DNA from: Arthrobacter cavernae
GTDB taxonomy: Bacteria; Actinomycetota; Actinomycetes; Actinomycetales; Micrococcaceae
NCBI RefSeq assembly: GCF_017368795.1
Contig: NZ_JAFNLL010000018.1
Location: 1 to 64,000 of the forward strand
Direction: 5' to 3'
Length of the DNA: 64,000 bases
Of the stretch, positions 32,219 to 40,953 are shown piece by piece (the stretch's first letter is position 1; each line of letters starts with the position of its first letter). The notes beneath the pieces are model-generated. The model did not search any database. It saw only the letters and a program-made list of their open reading frames with translations, and had not been told where the DNA came from. Position numbers and translations under genes: made by a program.

Positions 32219-34138
32219 TCAGCCGGCGTGCGGACGCGGCCGCTCCGGCGTGCCGACAGGGTCGGGGTCGGGATCGGGAACCATCTCGTCCTGCGTTCGG
32301 GATCCGGCCGCAGCGGCCGGGCGTGACGTCACAATGGCAGCCATGACGGCCAGTGTTCCGGCGGCTACGACCCACATGATGATGCCGCCCAGTTCTGCGG
32401 CCGCGGGACCCGCTGCGCCCCACGGCTGGCCCACAGAGGTGTACCAGGGCGATTCCAGGGCTGCGGCCTGGGCGGTGAGGCCCCAGCCGTAGACGCCATA
32501 GAGTGCCGCGGTACCGGCCAGGACACCCAGCCGAGCCTTGCGCGCATGGCCTCCGCCGCCGTCGGGCCTGCCTGTCATCGCGCGGGTGAAGAGGCAGCCG
32601 GCCAGCAGGGCCAGCAGGGTCATGGCGCTGTATCCGAGCTGGCCGCGGGCCGACCAGCCCAGCAGGGGGGTGTAGTAGAAGGCGACGAGGGAACCGGCAA
32701 TGGCATAGGCCGCGAAGTAGGGGGCTCTGGTGACGCCGGCCAGCACCGGCTGCACTGTGCGGGCGAGGATCTCCTTCACCCCTGTGCTGCTATCCGTCCT
32801 GCCTAGAATGGTGAGTTCGGCCAGGGCGAGCGGGGCTGCTGGGACGAGCAGCAGCGGCACGACGGCGGTCAGCATCATCTGGGTCAGCACGTGCGCGTTG
32901 AAAAGGTAGCCCTGGTAGACATGGATGCCGCCGTTCGTGACCATGAAGAGGACGGCGACACCTGCAAGCCACAACACGGTGCGGTGCGCGGGCCAGGTGC
33001 GGCCGGCTCTCCGGAGCCGGCGCACGCCCGCGAGGTAGAAGAAAACGGCGAAGCCGCACGCAAGGCTCCACAGTGGATCAGGCGCCCACTGGGAGATATA
33101 CGCCCACAGCTCGGGTACGGGCAGCCCGGGATCCGTGGCGGCAGAGCCAAGGGACGTGGGTGGTTCCGTGCGCCCCAATGCCGTCGCCATCCCGACGGCC
33201 GCGCCCATGACAGCCAGTTCGGCCACGGCTAGGGCCGTGAAGTACCGGCCAGCCCGGTGCGGGTCAAGCTCAAGACGTCGCAGGGACCATTGCCTGTGGA
33301 GTGCGCCGAAGGTCCCGAGGACGATGAGAGCTGCTGCTTTGGCAACGACGATCCCACCGTAGGCGGTGGACAGGCCTCCCCACGAGCCGATGCTCGCCCA
33401 TGCTGCCATGATCCCCGATGCCACAATGGTGATGAAGCACACCAGCGCCAGGGTGGAATACCGCCGGACCACCCCGTTCAGCTGGCCAGGCAGCACCGCC
33501 GGGCGCAGCAGGATCAGTACCAGCAACCCGCCCAGCCAGACCGCGGCGCTGCCTGAGTGCAGGATCACCGAGGTGGTGCTGTCCGCATGGCCGGCCCCGC
33601 CGGTCGCATGGGATTTCAGCACCAGCGGCACCAGCCCGGCGAACGCCAGCACCGTGGTCACTGCCACCATGCGGGGGCTTCGCAGGTTGAAGCACGCAAA
33701 GGCGACGGCCGCGGCCAGCGCGGAAGCCAGGACGCCGTAGCGCCCGGCATCGACACCGGTGAGGAATGACACGAAGATCGGCCCGAAGCTGTCGGCGGAC
33801 ACCGGGATGTTGGCAATGGTCAGGAAACTCAGGAATACGAACCCGGCGGCGGCAACGGCCCAGATGGCCGCCGACCAGCCGGCAATCCGTAGGGCCTTTG
33901 CATGCGCAGCCCCGCCGTGGGGCAGCGCGAATACTGCGAGGACAAGGGCGCCAATGCAGCAGGCATTGGCGAGATTGAACACGAGTTTGGCTGCCGGCAG
34001 GCCCCACGTCACGGCCGGGCCGGTCCGGTCAAGGATGCCGGGTTCGGCGCTGCCCCCGTAGCTGTAGGCCCAGACCAGCGCCAGGAGACCTGCACCCAAA
34101 AACGCGCCCACGGCCCCGATCCGCATCGTCAATGGCAT
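32219..34138 (-). CDS. CopD-CtaG fusion: copper import / cytochrome oxidase copper-assembly membrane protein
   Basis: A 639-residue protein with about 15 predicted helices. The first half (about 1-330) is a CopD-type domain with HSGSAAVWLGGLLVL. The second half (about 360-600) is a Caa3_CtaG domain with WAPDPLWSLACGFAVFFYLAGVRRLRRAGRTWPAHRTVLWLAGV and the MMLTAVVPLLLVPAAPLAL loop. Such actinobacterial fusions bring copper across the membrane for cytochrome oxidase CuA/CuB assembly. GGAAGGGAACG precedes the ATG chosen at 34138. The acidic PDPDPDP tail is cytoplasmic or extracytoplasmic depending on topology. Confidence 0.85.
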   Translation of the reverse strand: MPLTMRIGAVGAFLGAGLLALVWAYSYGGSAEPGILDRTGPAVTWGLPAAKLVFNLANACCIGALVLAVFALPHGGAAHAKALRIAGWSAAIWAVAAAGFVFLSFLTIANIPVSADSFGPIFVSFLTGVDAGRYGVLASALAAAVAFACFNLRSPRMVAVTTVLAFAGLVPLVLKSHATGGAGHADSTTSVILHSGSAAVWLGGLLVLILLRPAVLPGQLNGVVRRYSTLALVCFITIVASGIMAAWASIGSWGGLSTAYGGIVVAKAAALIVLGTFGALHRQWSLRRLELDPHRAGRYFTALAVAELAVMGAAVGMATALGRTEPPTSLGSAATDPGLPVPELWAYISQWAPDPLWSLACGFAVFFYLAGVRRLRRAGRTWPAHRTVLWLAGVAVLFMVTNGGIHVYQGYLFNAHVLTQMMLTAVVPLLLVPAAPLALAELTILGRTDSSTGVKEILARTVQPVLAGVTRAPYFAAYAIAGSLVAFYYTPLLGWSARGQLGYSAMTLLALLAGCLFTRAMTGRPDGGGGHARKARLGVLAGTAALYGVYGWGLTAQAAALESPWYTSVGQPWGAAGPAAAELGGIIMWVVAAGTLAVMAAIVTSRPAAAAGSRTQDEMVPDPDPDPVGTPERPRPHAG

Positions 34139-34407
34139 ATCGTTCCCTTCCGGAACCAGACCTTCCCAAGGCAGCGGCCGCAAGTGTGGCCCCTTCAGGG
34201 GTGGCTGGTAACTATGCCACAGTCTGGCGGCCATTCCTTGGGGAATCCTTATACACCTACAAGGTCCGAACCATCAACAGACGTAACACCACGGAAATCT
34301 TCCAAATCCATTGCCCGGGTTCCGTCCTGCCCATAATCTGTCAGAGGCGCGGCGGGACGAGAACTCCAGGCGTGAGTTCTGCAAAGCCGGCCACCAAGGA
34401 GGAACGA

Positions 34408-35430
34408 ATGAACGTCAAAAAGCCACGGCACAGTTTCAAGTTCCGAACAGCAATAACTGTCGTCGCGTTGGCGGCATCCGCCGTCGGGTTCGCCGGCATG
34501 ACGGCGCCGGCACAGGCGGCATCATCAAGCGGCTGCGAGGGCGGCGGATTCACGGTTCTCGGGAAGACCGCACAGTTCAACAGCACAGTGCCCGCACCCA
34601 CGGGCCGCTTCCTCGTCCAGGGCAAGTACGTCCAGTTCGAGGTCGACCCCACCAATTTCGCCATCCACAACTACACCTTCACCGGCGCAGCAAACGACCT
34701 CGACCTCACCGGCGGCCGCGTGACCCCTGTCTTTGAAAGCAAGATTCCCGACCACCGCGGCCTGGCGCTGACCAGCGACGTCTCCCTCGAGCTCACGGAC
34801 ACCGACGTCCAGCTCAACCGAACCGGCACCGGCGGCCTGTCAATGAAGATCCAGGCCAAGGACTGTGCAGCCGGCGGCATCTTCCAGATGGAACCGGCCC
34901 GCGGTGACGGCACCCGGACGCGCATCGTCCACCGGCTGGGGACCGGCGCGTTCTACTTCGACAACGCAAACTTCCGCGCCCACCTCGGTGAGTTCCGCGG
35001 CTCGGAGTGCACCAGCGTGCAGACCGGACCGGCCAGCCAGTTCTGCGTGAAGGTGACGCCCCGGGTCAACATCGGCAACGACCTCTCCGAAAAGTTCGTT
35101 GTCCGCGACAGCCCCCAGGTCGCCACCCGCATCCTGCAGCCCGAGTGCGGACCGGACTTCACGAACAGCCTCGGCCTCAGCGAGACCCGCGACCATTGCG
35201 GCGGCATGACCATCTGGGACGTGGCCAGCGGCGGCCGGATGGGAATGGTCACTGGCGAGGACGCCACTGAAGTAGCCAACCCGGCCACGAACTGCACCCA
35301 GAACTGCCAGGCCCAGAACCAGGTCAAGGGGCGGCTGGATGACCTCGGCTTCCCGTTCCCGGTTGCCGAAGGGAGCCGGCTGACCCCGCGCACCTCCACC
35401 CAGGGACTGACCGCGGCACTCACGCCGTAA
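34408..35430 (+). CDS. Secreted cysteine-rich protein of unknown function
   Basis: A 340-residue exported protein: a Sec signal peptide with a cut after TAPAQA (about residue 36), then a mature beta-rich domain with eight cysteines, probably four disulfides. The start has AAGGAGG 5 nt before the ATG. Phrases such as GRFLVQGKYVQFEVDPTNFAIHNYTFTG suggest a beta-sandwich, perhaps a hydrolase-associated or adhesion domain. I recognise no family. Divergent from the copper protein, convergent with dnaB, and ended by a strong hairpin. Confidence 0.75.
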   Translation: MNVKKPRHSFKFRTAITVVALAASAVGFAGMTAPAQAASSSGCEGGGFTVLGKTAQFNSTVPAPTGRFLVQGKYVQFEVDPTNFAIHNYTFTGAANDLDLTGGRVTPVFESKIPDHRGLALTSDVSLELTDTDVQLNRTGTGGLSMKIQAKDCAAGGIFQMEPARGDGTRTRIVHRLGTGAFYFDNANFRAHLGEFRGSECTSVQTGPASQFCVKVTPRVNIGNDLSEKFVVRDSPQVATRILQPECGPDFTNSLGLSETRDHCGGMTIWDVASGGRMGMVTGEDATEVANPATNCTQNCQAQNQVKGRLDDLGFPFPVAEGSRLTPRTSTQGLTAALTP

Positions 35431-35447
35431 CCGGCAACACCCACCCG

Positions 35448-35492
35448 ACCGTGGCGTGGCCGGGCCCGCAATGGGCCCGGCCACGCCACGGT
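35448..35492 (+). terminator. 20-bp perfect hairpin terminator
   Basis: ACCGTGGCGTGGCCGGGCCC, loop GCAAT, then its exact complement ending GGT, followed by CTTGTCGT. It lies between converging genes (secreted protein and dnaB) and may serve both. Confidence 0.75.
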
Positions 35493-35549
35493 CTTGTCGT
35501 ACCTGGTTCAGGCACCCCTGGTTCAGGCTTCCTGGGGGGCGACCGCCAT

Positions 35550-38500
35550 CTAGAAGCCGCCGCCGCCGGACTCGCCCGCCATGTTGGCAAAGCGGGAGTA
35601 GTGGCCTTGGAAGGCGACCACGATGTCCTTTGTGGGGCCGTTACGGTGCTTGGCGATGAGAATGTCGGCCTCGCCGGCGCGCGGCGATTCCTTGTCGTAG
35701 ACGTCTTCACGGTGGAGCAGGATGACCATGTCGGCGTCCTGCTCGATGGAGTTGTGGACTGCGATCCCGTTGGCAATGAAATTGTGGTTTCCCAGCACCG
35801 TGGCGTCGAAGACTTCCTCTTCGCCGTCCGGTTCGATGGCGATGATGCTGTCCCAAAACAGGTCATTGATTGCTTCAATGTCGAGCTCGGCGCTGTCGAG
35901 CACCTCGGCTACACGGCCCAGTCGCTGCCGTGAAGGAGCCGACTTGAACAGGGAAGAGCCACAGTATTTTGTTCCGAGTGCTTCCTGGAATTGGCGATGG
36001 CTGAGATCGCTGTCATCCAAAATCTTGCGGACTTTGTCCCATACCTGAAGCGGCATAGTGTCAACATTTGTATTTGGGGTGGTCCGCTTGACGATTTCAA
36101 GGAGCCGCTCAGCATTGGCTGAACGCTCGCCATGGACACCGATCTCCTGCAGGAACCGGCGCTGATCATCTGATCCGGAAACGTCAAGCGTGTACCCTGG
36201 ACGATAGTTTTCCTTGAGCGTAGCCCGGTGGACCCGGGCGGTAATCCCGAACCTCAGCAGCAGGCGCGCGATGTCGTCTACCAGTCTTCTTGAGGTGGAC
36301 GCATAGTAGACACGCCCGCCGTTTCCAGCCTTGTTAAGGGTGATGGATCCATCCGTAGCCCACAGGTGCCGGAGGAATAGCGCGATTTGCGACTTCGGCA
36401 GTGAAAACACCGACTCAGGGGCAAATTTTTCGTGGCTTCTGAGACCGAAAAGGCCCATTCCGTCCAGCCATTGCGCAATCGGGTTCCGTTTGCCACGCGC
36501 CAGCCTGAACGGTGCAGGCAGCCTCAGGGTCGTGCAACGCGCGACAGCATAGTCATCGCGTGCAGGCGTCACACCAAAGAATCCCGCAGCTTCGCTCACT
36601 GCCGTGATGTTCTGCTCATCACGTGTCGCGTAGCGAATTGGCTGGCGGCGCACAAATGACCCGTCGCCAATCAGGTGGGCCAGCATGATTACTTGCCGGT
36701 CATCCCATTCAGTCCGCGCCGAGGGACCGTCCACGTGGCGGGGCACTCCCAACCTGTCGCCGGGAGCCAAGTCGCCTAGGGCCCGCCAACCTTCGTAAGT
36801 GAAAAACGGGTGGTTCGCTGTTGCACGAATGGTTCGCCCGGAAGCCAAAGTCAGTTTGTGGACTGGCTTGATACCGGTTGAGAAGACATGAGTGAGATGG
36901 CGTTCGACGTATCGAAGATCGTCACCGAGGGACCACACCGGAACATCCTTTGCGCCGGCTTCGAAAAGCTCGCCCATGGTCGTTTCGGAGCCGGTGTCGG
37001 ATCGCAAGACCCGGGTATCCGCTGTGAGACAGCCGGATTCGCGGAGGTCCGAGACCATGGGGCGCTTGTCGGCGCGCTGCTCGGAGCCACGGTTCAGCTG
37101 CGACAGGGCGATGACCGGGACCTGGAGTTCCTTGGCCAGGAGCTTGAGCGCACGCGAGAACTCGGAGACTTCCTGCTGGCGGGACTCCACCTTCTTGCCG
37201 GAGCTCATGAGCTGGAGGTAGTCGAGGATCACGAGCTTGAGGTCATGCTGCTGCTTCAGGCGGCGGCACTTGGCCCGGATTTCCATGAGCGACATGTTGG
37301 GGCTGTCATCGATGAACAGCGGGGCGTCGTTCATGCGGCCCATGGTGGTGGCGATCTTGGACCACTGCTCGTCCTTGATGGTGCCCTTGCGCAGGTCCTG
37401 CAGGCCGATGGTGGCCTCGGCGGAGAGCAGGCGCATGGCGATCTCGTTCCGGCCCATTTCGAGCGAGAACATGACCGTGGCGAGGTTGTTCTTGATGGCC
37501 GCGGAGCGGGCGAAGTCCAGCGCGAAGGTGGAATTGTGCGTGGGGATGAAGGAGCGGCCTGCCAGGTACAGATGCGACTCGTGGGCCACCTGAATGCAGC
37601 GGACGGGGACAGAGTCCACGGGACGAACAGCCGTGATGAAGCGCTGGGTTCGTTTCGGGGTCGCGCGCGCGTCCCGCTCCTTGTGCAGGAGGTGCTTGCG
37701 CTGGAGGCCGAAAACCGCATCCGACGAGGCGAAGGTGATGGTGAACGACGTCGACGAGGCCTCCGAGCGGCCGCTGACGGCCTTCTCGCTCCATCCGGTG
37801 CGGTAGCCCAGACTGTGGATGAGTTCCCTTGCGTCCTCGGCCAGTGTGCGGGAAGTTACGGCAAACTGAACGCATCCGCTTGACGTGACCGTTCCATCGC
37901 TGTCCAAGAGACCCGCCAACAGCGCCCTTCTTTGCTGCTCGCTGGCGCGCAGGTACCGCAGAGGAATGTGCTTGTTCCCCAGGACGCCGAGGGAACGCAG
38001 GAAGGTGAAGCTCTCGGCCGGCAGTTTCAGCGAATAGGTGATTCCATCGACAACGGCGGTCTCGTAGCCCTCCTCGCCGATGCGCATCAGGACCTCGGGA
38101 TCGGCCGTAGTGACCCGCGCGGCATTGGAGTGGCCGTCCCCCAGCCAGGCGCCCAGCGTGTAGGGACCGATCGGCAGCTGGGCCTCGGGCAACTGCACGG
38201 GTTCGGAGTTCACCACCGAATGGTTCAGCCGCGCATCCTTGGTCTGGCAACGGAGCGAGGCGGCGATTTCGGTGGTGGTCCGGACAGCAGCGTGGATCCA
38301 CGTGGGCTTCATGCTTCGGGAAGCCTCCTGCGCTGACTTCCGGGAGGCCCGCGTCTCCGTTAGCCACTGGTGCTCCGCGTCGGCAACCAGGGTGGAGCCG
38401 TCGTCGAAGGTTACCTCGAAGCACTGGCGGCCCAGCATGACATCTGTCACTGCGACCACGGTGGTCGGCCTGCCGTCAGCGGCAAGGACCTCATCCCCGG

Positions 38501-39245
38501 CACGGACCTCCCCCATGGTCGTCCACCCGTGCGGAGTCGGCAGCGGCGTGTCCAGCGAAAGGGCCTTCCCAACAGCCGGGCGCGCCGCGATGACGATCAT
38601 CTGGCCCGGGTGCAGGCCGTGCGTCAGCTCATCGAGCTCGTAGAAGCCGGTGGGCACGCCGGTCATGCCGTCGCCGCGGTGGCCGGAGGCCTCGATTTCG
38701 TCCACGGTGGATTCCATGACGTCCTTGAGCGCCACGTAGTCTTCCGCGGTACGGCGTTCGGCCACGGCGTAGATTTCGGCTTGGGCCTGGTTGACCAGGT
38801 CCTCGACTTCGCCGTCCTGGCCGTAGCCCATCTGGACGATCTTGGTGCCGGCGTTGACGAGGCGGCGCAGCACGGCGCGCTCAGCCACGATCTCGGCGTA
38901 GTAGCCGGCGTTGGCGGCGGTGGGGACGGTCTGGATGAGCTCGTGTAGGTAGGCGGGGCCGCCGATCCTGTTGATCTCACCGCGCTTGGTCAGTTCATCC
39001 GAGACCGTAACGGCGTCGGCGGGTTCGCCGCGGCCGTAGAGGTCGATGATGGATTCGTAGATGGTTTCGTGCGCGGGACGGTAGAAGTCGTGTCCGCGGA
39101 CGATTTCAACGACGTCGGCGATCGCGTCCTTGGAGAGCATCATGCCGCCGAGCACAGACTGTTCTGCCGGGATGTCCTGCGGGGGTTTCCGGCTGGCGTC
39201 CGATGCCCGGGGTGCCTCGATTGAGTCCAAGTGCGTAACTGACAA
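35550..39245 (-). CDS. dnaB: Replicative DNA helicase DnaB, interrupted by two inteins
   Basis: A 1231-residue precursor; after splicing, DnaB is 460 residues (227+167+66). The extein has the DnaB N-terminal domain (AEQSVLGGMMLSKDAI), Walker A ARPAVGK-ST split by intein 1, Walker B VILDYLQLM, and the SDLRESG-SIEQDADMVILLHR motif split by intein 2. The helicase unwinds DNA ahead of the fork. The start is a TTG at 39245 with GGAGGACGG 5 nt upstream; an open frame continues upstream through DnaA-box-rich DNA but carries no DnaB sequence. Inteins sit at 37533-38564 and 35751-37031. Confidence 0.95.
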   Translation of the reverse strand: MSVTHLDSIEAPRASDASRKPPQDIPAEQSVLGGMMLSKDAIADVVEIVRGHDFYRPAHETIYESIIDLYGRGEPADAVTVSDELTKRGEINRIGGPAYLHELIQTVPTAANAGYYAEIVAERAVLRRLVNAGTKIVQMGYGQDGEVEDLVNQAQAEIYAVAERRTAEDYVALKDVMESTVDEIEASGHRGDGMTGVPTGFYELDELTHGLHPGQMIVIAARPAVGKALSLDTPLPTPHGWTTMGEVRAGDEVLAADGRPTTVVAVTDVMLGRQCFEVTFDDGSTLVADAEHQWLTETRASRKSAQEASRSMKPTWIHAAVRTTTEIAASLRCQTKDARLNHSVVNSEPVQLPEAQLPIGPYTLGAWLGDGHSNAARVTTADPEVLMRIGEEGYETAVVDGITYSLKLPAESFTFLRSLGVLGNKHIPLRYLRASEQQRRALLAGLLDSDGTVTSSGCVQFAVTSRTLAEDARELIHSLGYRTGWSEKAVSGRSEASSTSFTITFASSDAVFGLQRKHLLHKERDARATPKRTQRFITAVRPVDSVPVRCIQVAHESHLYLAGRSFIPTHNSTFALDFARSAAIKNNLATVMFSLEMGRNEIAMRLLSAEATIGLQDLRKGTIKDEQWSKIATTMGRMNDAPLFIDDSPNMSLMEIRAKCRRLKQQHDLKLVILDYLQLMSSGKKVESRQQEVSEFSRALKLLAKELQVPVIALSQLNRGSEQRADKRPMVSDLRESGCLTADTRVLRSDTGSETTMGELFEAGAKDVPVWSLGDDLRYVERHLTHVFSTGIKPVHKLTLASGRTIRATANHPFFTYEGWRALGDLAPGDRLGVPRHVDGPSARTEWDDRQVIMLAHLIGDGSFVRRQPIRYATRDEQNITAVSEAAGFFGVTPARDDYAVARCTTLRLPAPFRLARGKRNPIAQWLDGMGLFGLRSHEKFAPESVFSLPKSQIALFLRHLWATDGSITLNKAGNGGRVYYASTSRRLVDDIARLLLRFGITARVHRATLKENYRPGYTLDVSGSDDQRRFLQEIGVHGERSANAERLLEIVKRTTPNTNVDTMPLQVWDKVRKILDDSDLSHRQFQEALGTKYCGSSLFKSAPSRQRLGRVAEVLDSAELDIEAINDLFWDSIIAIEPDGEEEVFDATVLGNHNFIANGIAVHNSIEQDADMVILLHREDVYDKESPRAGEADILIAKHRNGPTKDIVVAFQGHYSRFANMAGESGGGGF
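35751..37031 (-). other. Intein 2 of DnaB (class 1, LAGLIDADG endonuclease)
   Basis: A 427-residue intein starting with Cys (CLTADTRVLR) and ending HN before Ser+1, inserted at RESG/SIEQDAD, the DnaB-b site. Blocks A (CLTADT) and B (TANHPFFT) are intact, as are F/G (NHNFIANGIAVHN). The two endonuclease motifs are LAHLIGDGSF (117-126) and HLWATDGSI (222-230). It should be able to splice. The DNA looks visibly less GC-rich than flanking extein in places, which suggests later acquisition. Confidence 0.9.
37533..38564 (-). other. Intein 1 of DnaB (class 3, WCT triplet)
   Basis: A 344-residue intein in the P-loop (PAVGK/STFA). The first residue is Ala, which cannot start the class 1 reaction. Instead the class 3 triplet is complete: W67 in block B (AEHQW), C323 in block F (VRC) and T342 in block G (PTHN). 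The end is HN before Ser+1. Endonuclease motifs LGAWLGDG (137-144) and LLAGLLDSDG (215-224) are present. Class 3 inteins are known from phage and actinobacterial DnaB, including Arthrobacter. Confidence 0.9.
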
Positions 39246-39390
39246 AGCCGTCCTCCATTGTGTACCGCGGCAGAAATCTACCGACGGTGCGTAAAGCGCA
39301 GGTGACCCGGCATGGATTGCCCTGGGTTTCCGGTGCCCGCCCGTTGATCCCGTTGTATCAACGGGGGCAGACATTTTCCGTTGTCCCCAG

Positions 39391-39847
39391 TTTCCACAAC
39401 TTATCCACAGAACATTCCACAGCGCATGTTTGAGCACGGCTGGAAGGGTGCCCGCGGGCCTGGAAAAGGGCGGACCTCATACCTGAAACAGGTACCTCAG
39501 CTACGTTAGCCCTGCTTTTCCGAGCCGCCAACTGGGCCCTGTGGACAACGTGTGGAATACCTCCCCCTGGTTGTGCACAGCCTGTGCATTGCCCTGTGGA
39601 CAGAGAAATTCTTTTCCCGGAAAATAGTCTCTGAGCTGGGAAAATACGCTTGGCGGCGTGTGGATTAAAGAAATTTTGGCCCTACAGTCATCCACAGCTG
39701 GCACACCCGGCGCGCCGCTTCAGCGCGCAGCAAACGGACACCAAGGCACAAAACATGCCCCAACTGTGATGCGCCGCATATTGCCTGCCGAAATTTGACA
39801 GTCCCTTCTCGGAAGTCTATGCCGGTCCCGGAATGTGCTGTGGATAA
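39391..39847. promoter_or_regulatory. DnaA-box-rich non-coding region upstream of dnaB
   Basis: The 627-bp stretch 39246-39872 has no gene I can support. It holds TTATCCACA at 39401-39409 and reverse-strand copies TGTGGACAA 39540, TGTGGAATA 39551, TGTGGACAG 39595, TGTGGATTA 39659 and TGTGGATAA 39839. TCATCCACA lies at 39688, with weaker copies at 39391 and 39414. Two are perfect matches to the consensus. AT-richer pieces (AAAGAAATTTTGG) occur among them. It could regulate dnaB, titrate DnaA, or be part of a replication control locus. Confidence 0.6.
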
Positions 39848-39872
39848 CTGCGATCTGGCATAAGCTCTAAGC

Positions 39873-40352
39873 ATGGGTCTGAGTCTGGGTGACGTACTGA
39901 TGATCGGACTGCCTCTAATCGTGCTTGCTGCGGTCCTGTGGGGGCTCACGGAAGCCTTCAAACCACGCGACACCGGGACCTCCGACGCGGAGCGCTACCA
40001 GCGTGAACTGGCGGTCCGTTCGGCCGCCCATCAGGCCGCCCAGTCTCAGGCCGCCATGGCGGCCCGGGCCCGGGTGGAGGCCTCCACCAAGCCCAGCCAA
40101 AACGAGGCCCAGCAGACGCAGCAGGACCAGCAGTCCCGGGCTGCCCTGAAGGCCCAGGCCGGCTCCAGCCCCCGCGCGGGGCAGGCCGGCTACCAGGGCC
40201 CGGTCCTGCCCAATGGCCAACTGAATCCGCAGTTCGCCCTTCAGCTGCAGGCCATGGCGCGCAGCGGCCAGAAAATCCAGGCCATCAGGCTCCTGCGGCA
40301 GGCAACGCATTCGGACCTGTTGACCGCCAAAAACTACATAGATCGGCTCTAA
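39873..40352 (+). CDS. Membrane-anchored protein with an L7/L12 C-domain-like tail
   Basis: A 159-residue protein. One helix (about 6-26) is followed by an Ala/Gln-rich disordered linker (50-110), then a tail QKIQAIRLLRQATHSDLLTAKNYIDRL. The tail resembles the ribosomal L7/L12 C-terminal pattern (I-x-x-I-x-x-x-R-x-x-T-x2-x-L-x-x-A-K). TAAGCT lies exactly 6 nt before the ATG, so it is leaderless. The next gene begins 3 nt after its stop. Function unknown. Confidence 0.68.
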   Translation: MGLSLGDVLMIGLPLIVLAAVLWGLTEAFKPRDTGTSDAERYQRELAVRSAAHQAAQSQAAMAARARVEASTKPSQNEAQQTQQDQQSRAALKAQAGSSPRAGQAGYQGPVLPNGQLNPQFALQLQAMARSGQKIQAIRLLRQATHSDLLTAKNYIDRL

Positions 40353-40355
40353 AGC

Positions 40356-40928
40356 ATGGATTCACTGTTGGTACCCGTCATGATCCTCATCGCGGTCATC
40401 GTCGGAGTGCTGTTGATCAGCCGCAGCGTGGCCCGCCGCGCGGCAGGCCACCGGGAACACGCCGCCGCCGCGAAGGTGCGCAAGGATCCCGCCGAACTCG
40501 CACGCGAATCCGCTGCCAAGCTCAGCGAGGAACAGCACCGCAAGCTCTACTCGCTCATCGCGCAGGGCCAGGCCATGGCGGCGATCAAGCTATACCTGGA
40601 GGCAACCGGAGAGGGCCTGCGGGCCTCGCGCGACGCCGTCGGCGCCTTGGCTTCACACCCGCAGCCCTTCACCCTGCCGGGCGCAGCGGCACCGGACGCG
40701 GCCTCGGACGACGAACCCGAGCACTTCACCTACCGGTACCGGGCGATTGCCAGCAAGGGCGACGTCACGCGCGAAGTCAGCAGCAACATGCTCAACGACG
40801 AAATCTACGGGCGCATCCGGACGCTGGCCAAGAGCGGCGACGTCGAGGCCGCCGCCGTGGCACTCACGCGGCACTCGGACATTTCCATGAAGCAGGCCCT
40901 CGAGTTCATCGAACTCCTGGACGACTAA
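40356..40928 (+). CDS. Membrane-anchored protein with L7/L12-like region
   Basis: A 190-residue partner of the preceding gene: one N-terminal helix (MDSLLVPVMILIAVIVGVLLIS), a basic linker, a segment LYSLIAQGQAMAAIKLYLEATGEGLRASRDAV of L7/L12-like pattern, and a helical end (EAAAVALTRHSDISMKQALEFIELLDD). The two look like related single-pass proteins. Role unknown. Confidence 0.68.
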   Translation: MDSLLVPVMILIAVIVGVLLISRSVARRAAGHREHAAAAKVRKDPAELARESAAKLSEEQHRKLYSLIAQGQAMAAIKLYLEATGEGLRASRDAVGALASHPQPFTLPGAAAPDAASDDEPEHFTYRYRAIASKGDVTREVSSNMLNDEIYGRIRTLAKSGDVEAAAVALTRHSDISMKQALEFIELLDD

Positions 40929-40953
40929 GTCCCCCGGCGCGCCTGCGGCACGG

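Noticed and set aside
34235..34407. An upstream extension of the secreted-protein frame
   Set aside because: The strong AAGGAGG and signal peptide fix the start at 34408; the upstream part has no protein-like character.
39246..39437. A 64-residue N-terminal extension of DnaB
   Set aside because: It runs into the DnaA-box-rich DNA, is not DnaB-like, and the TTG at 39245 has a good ribosome-binding site.
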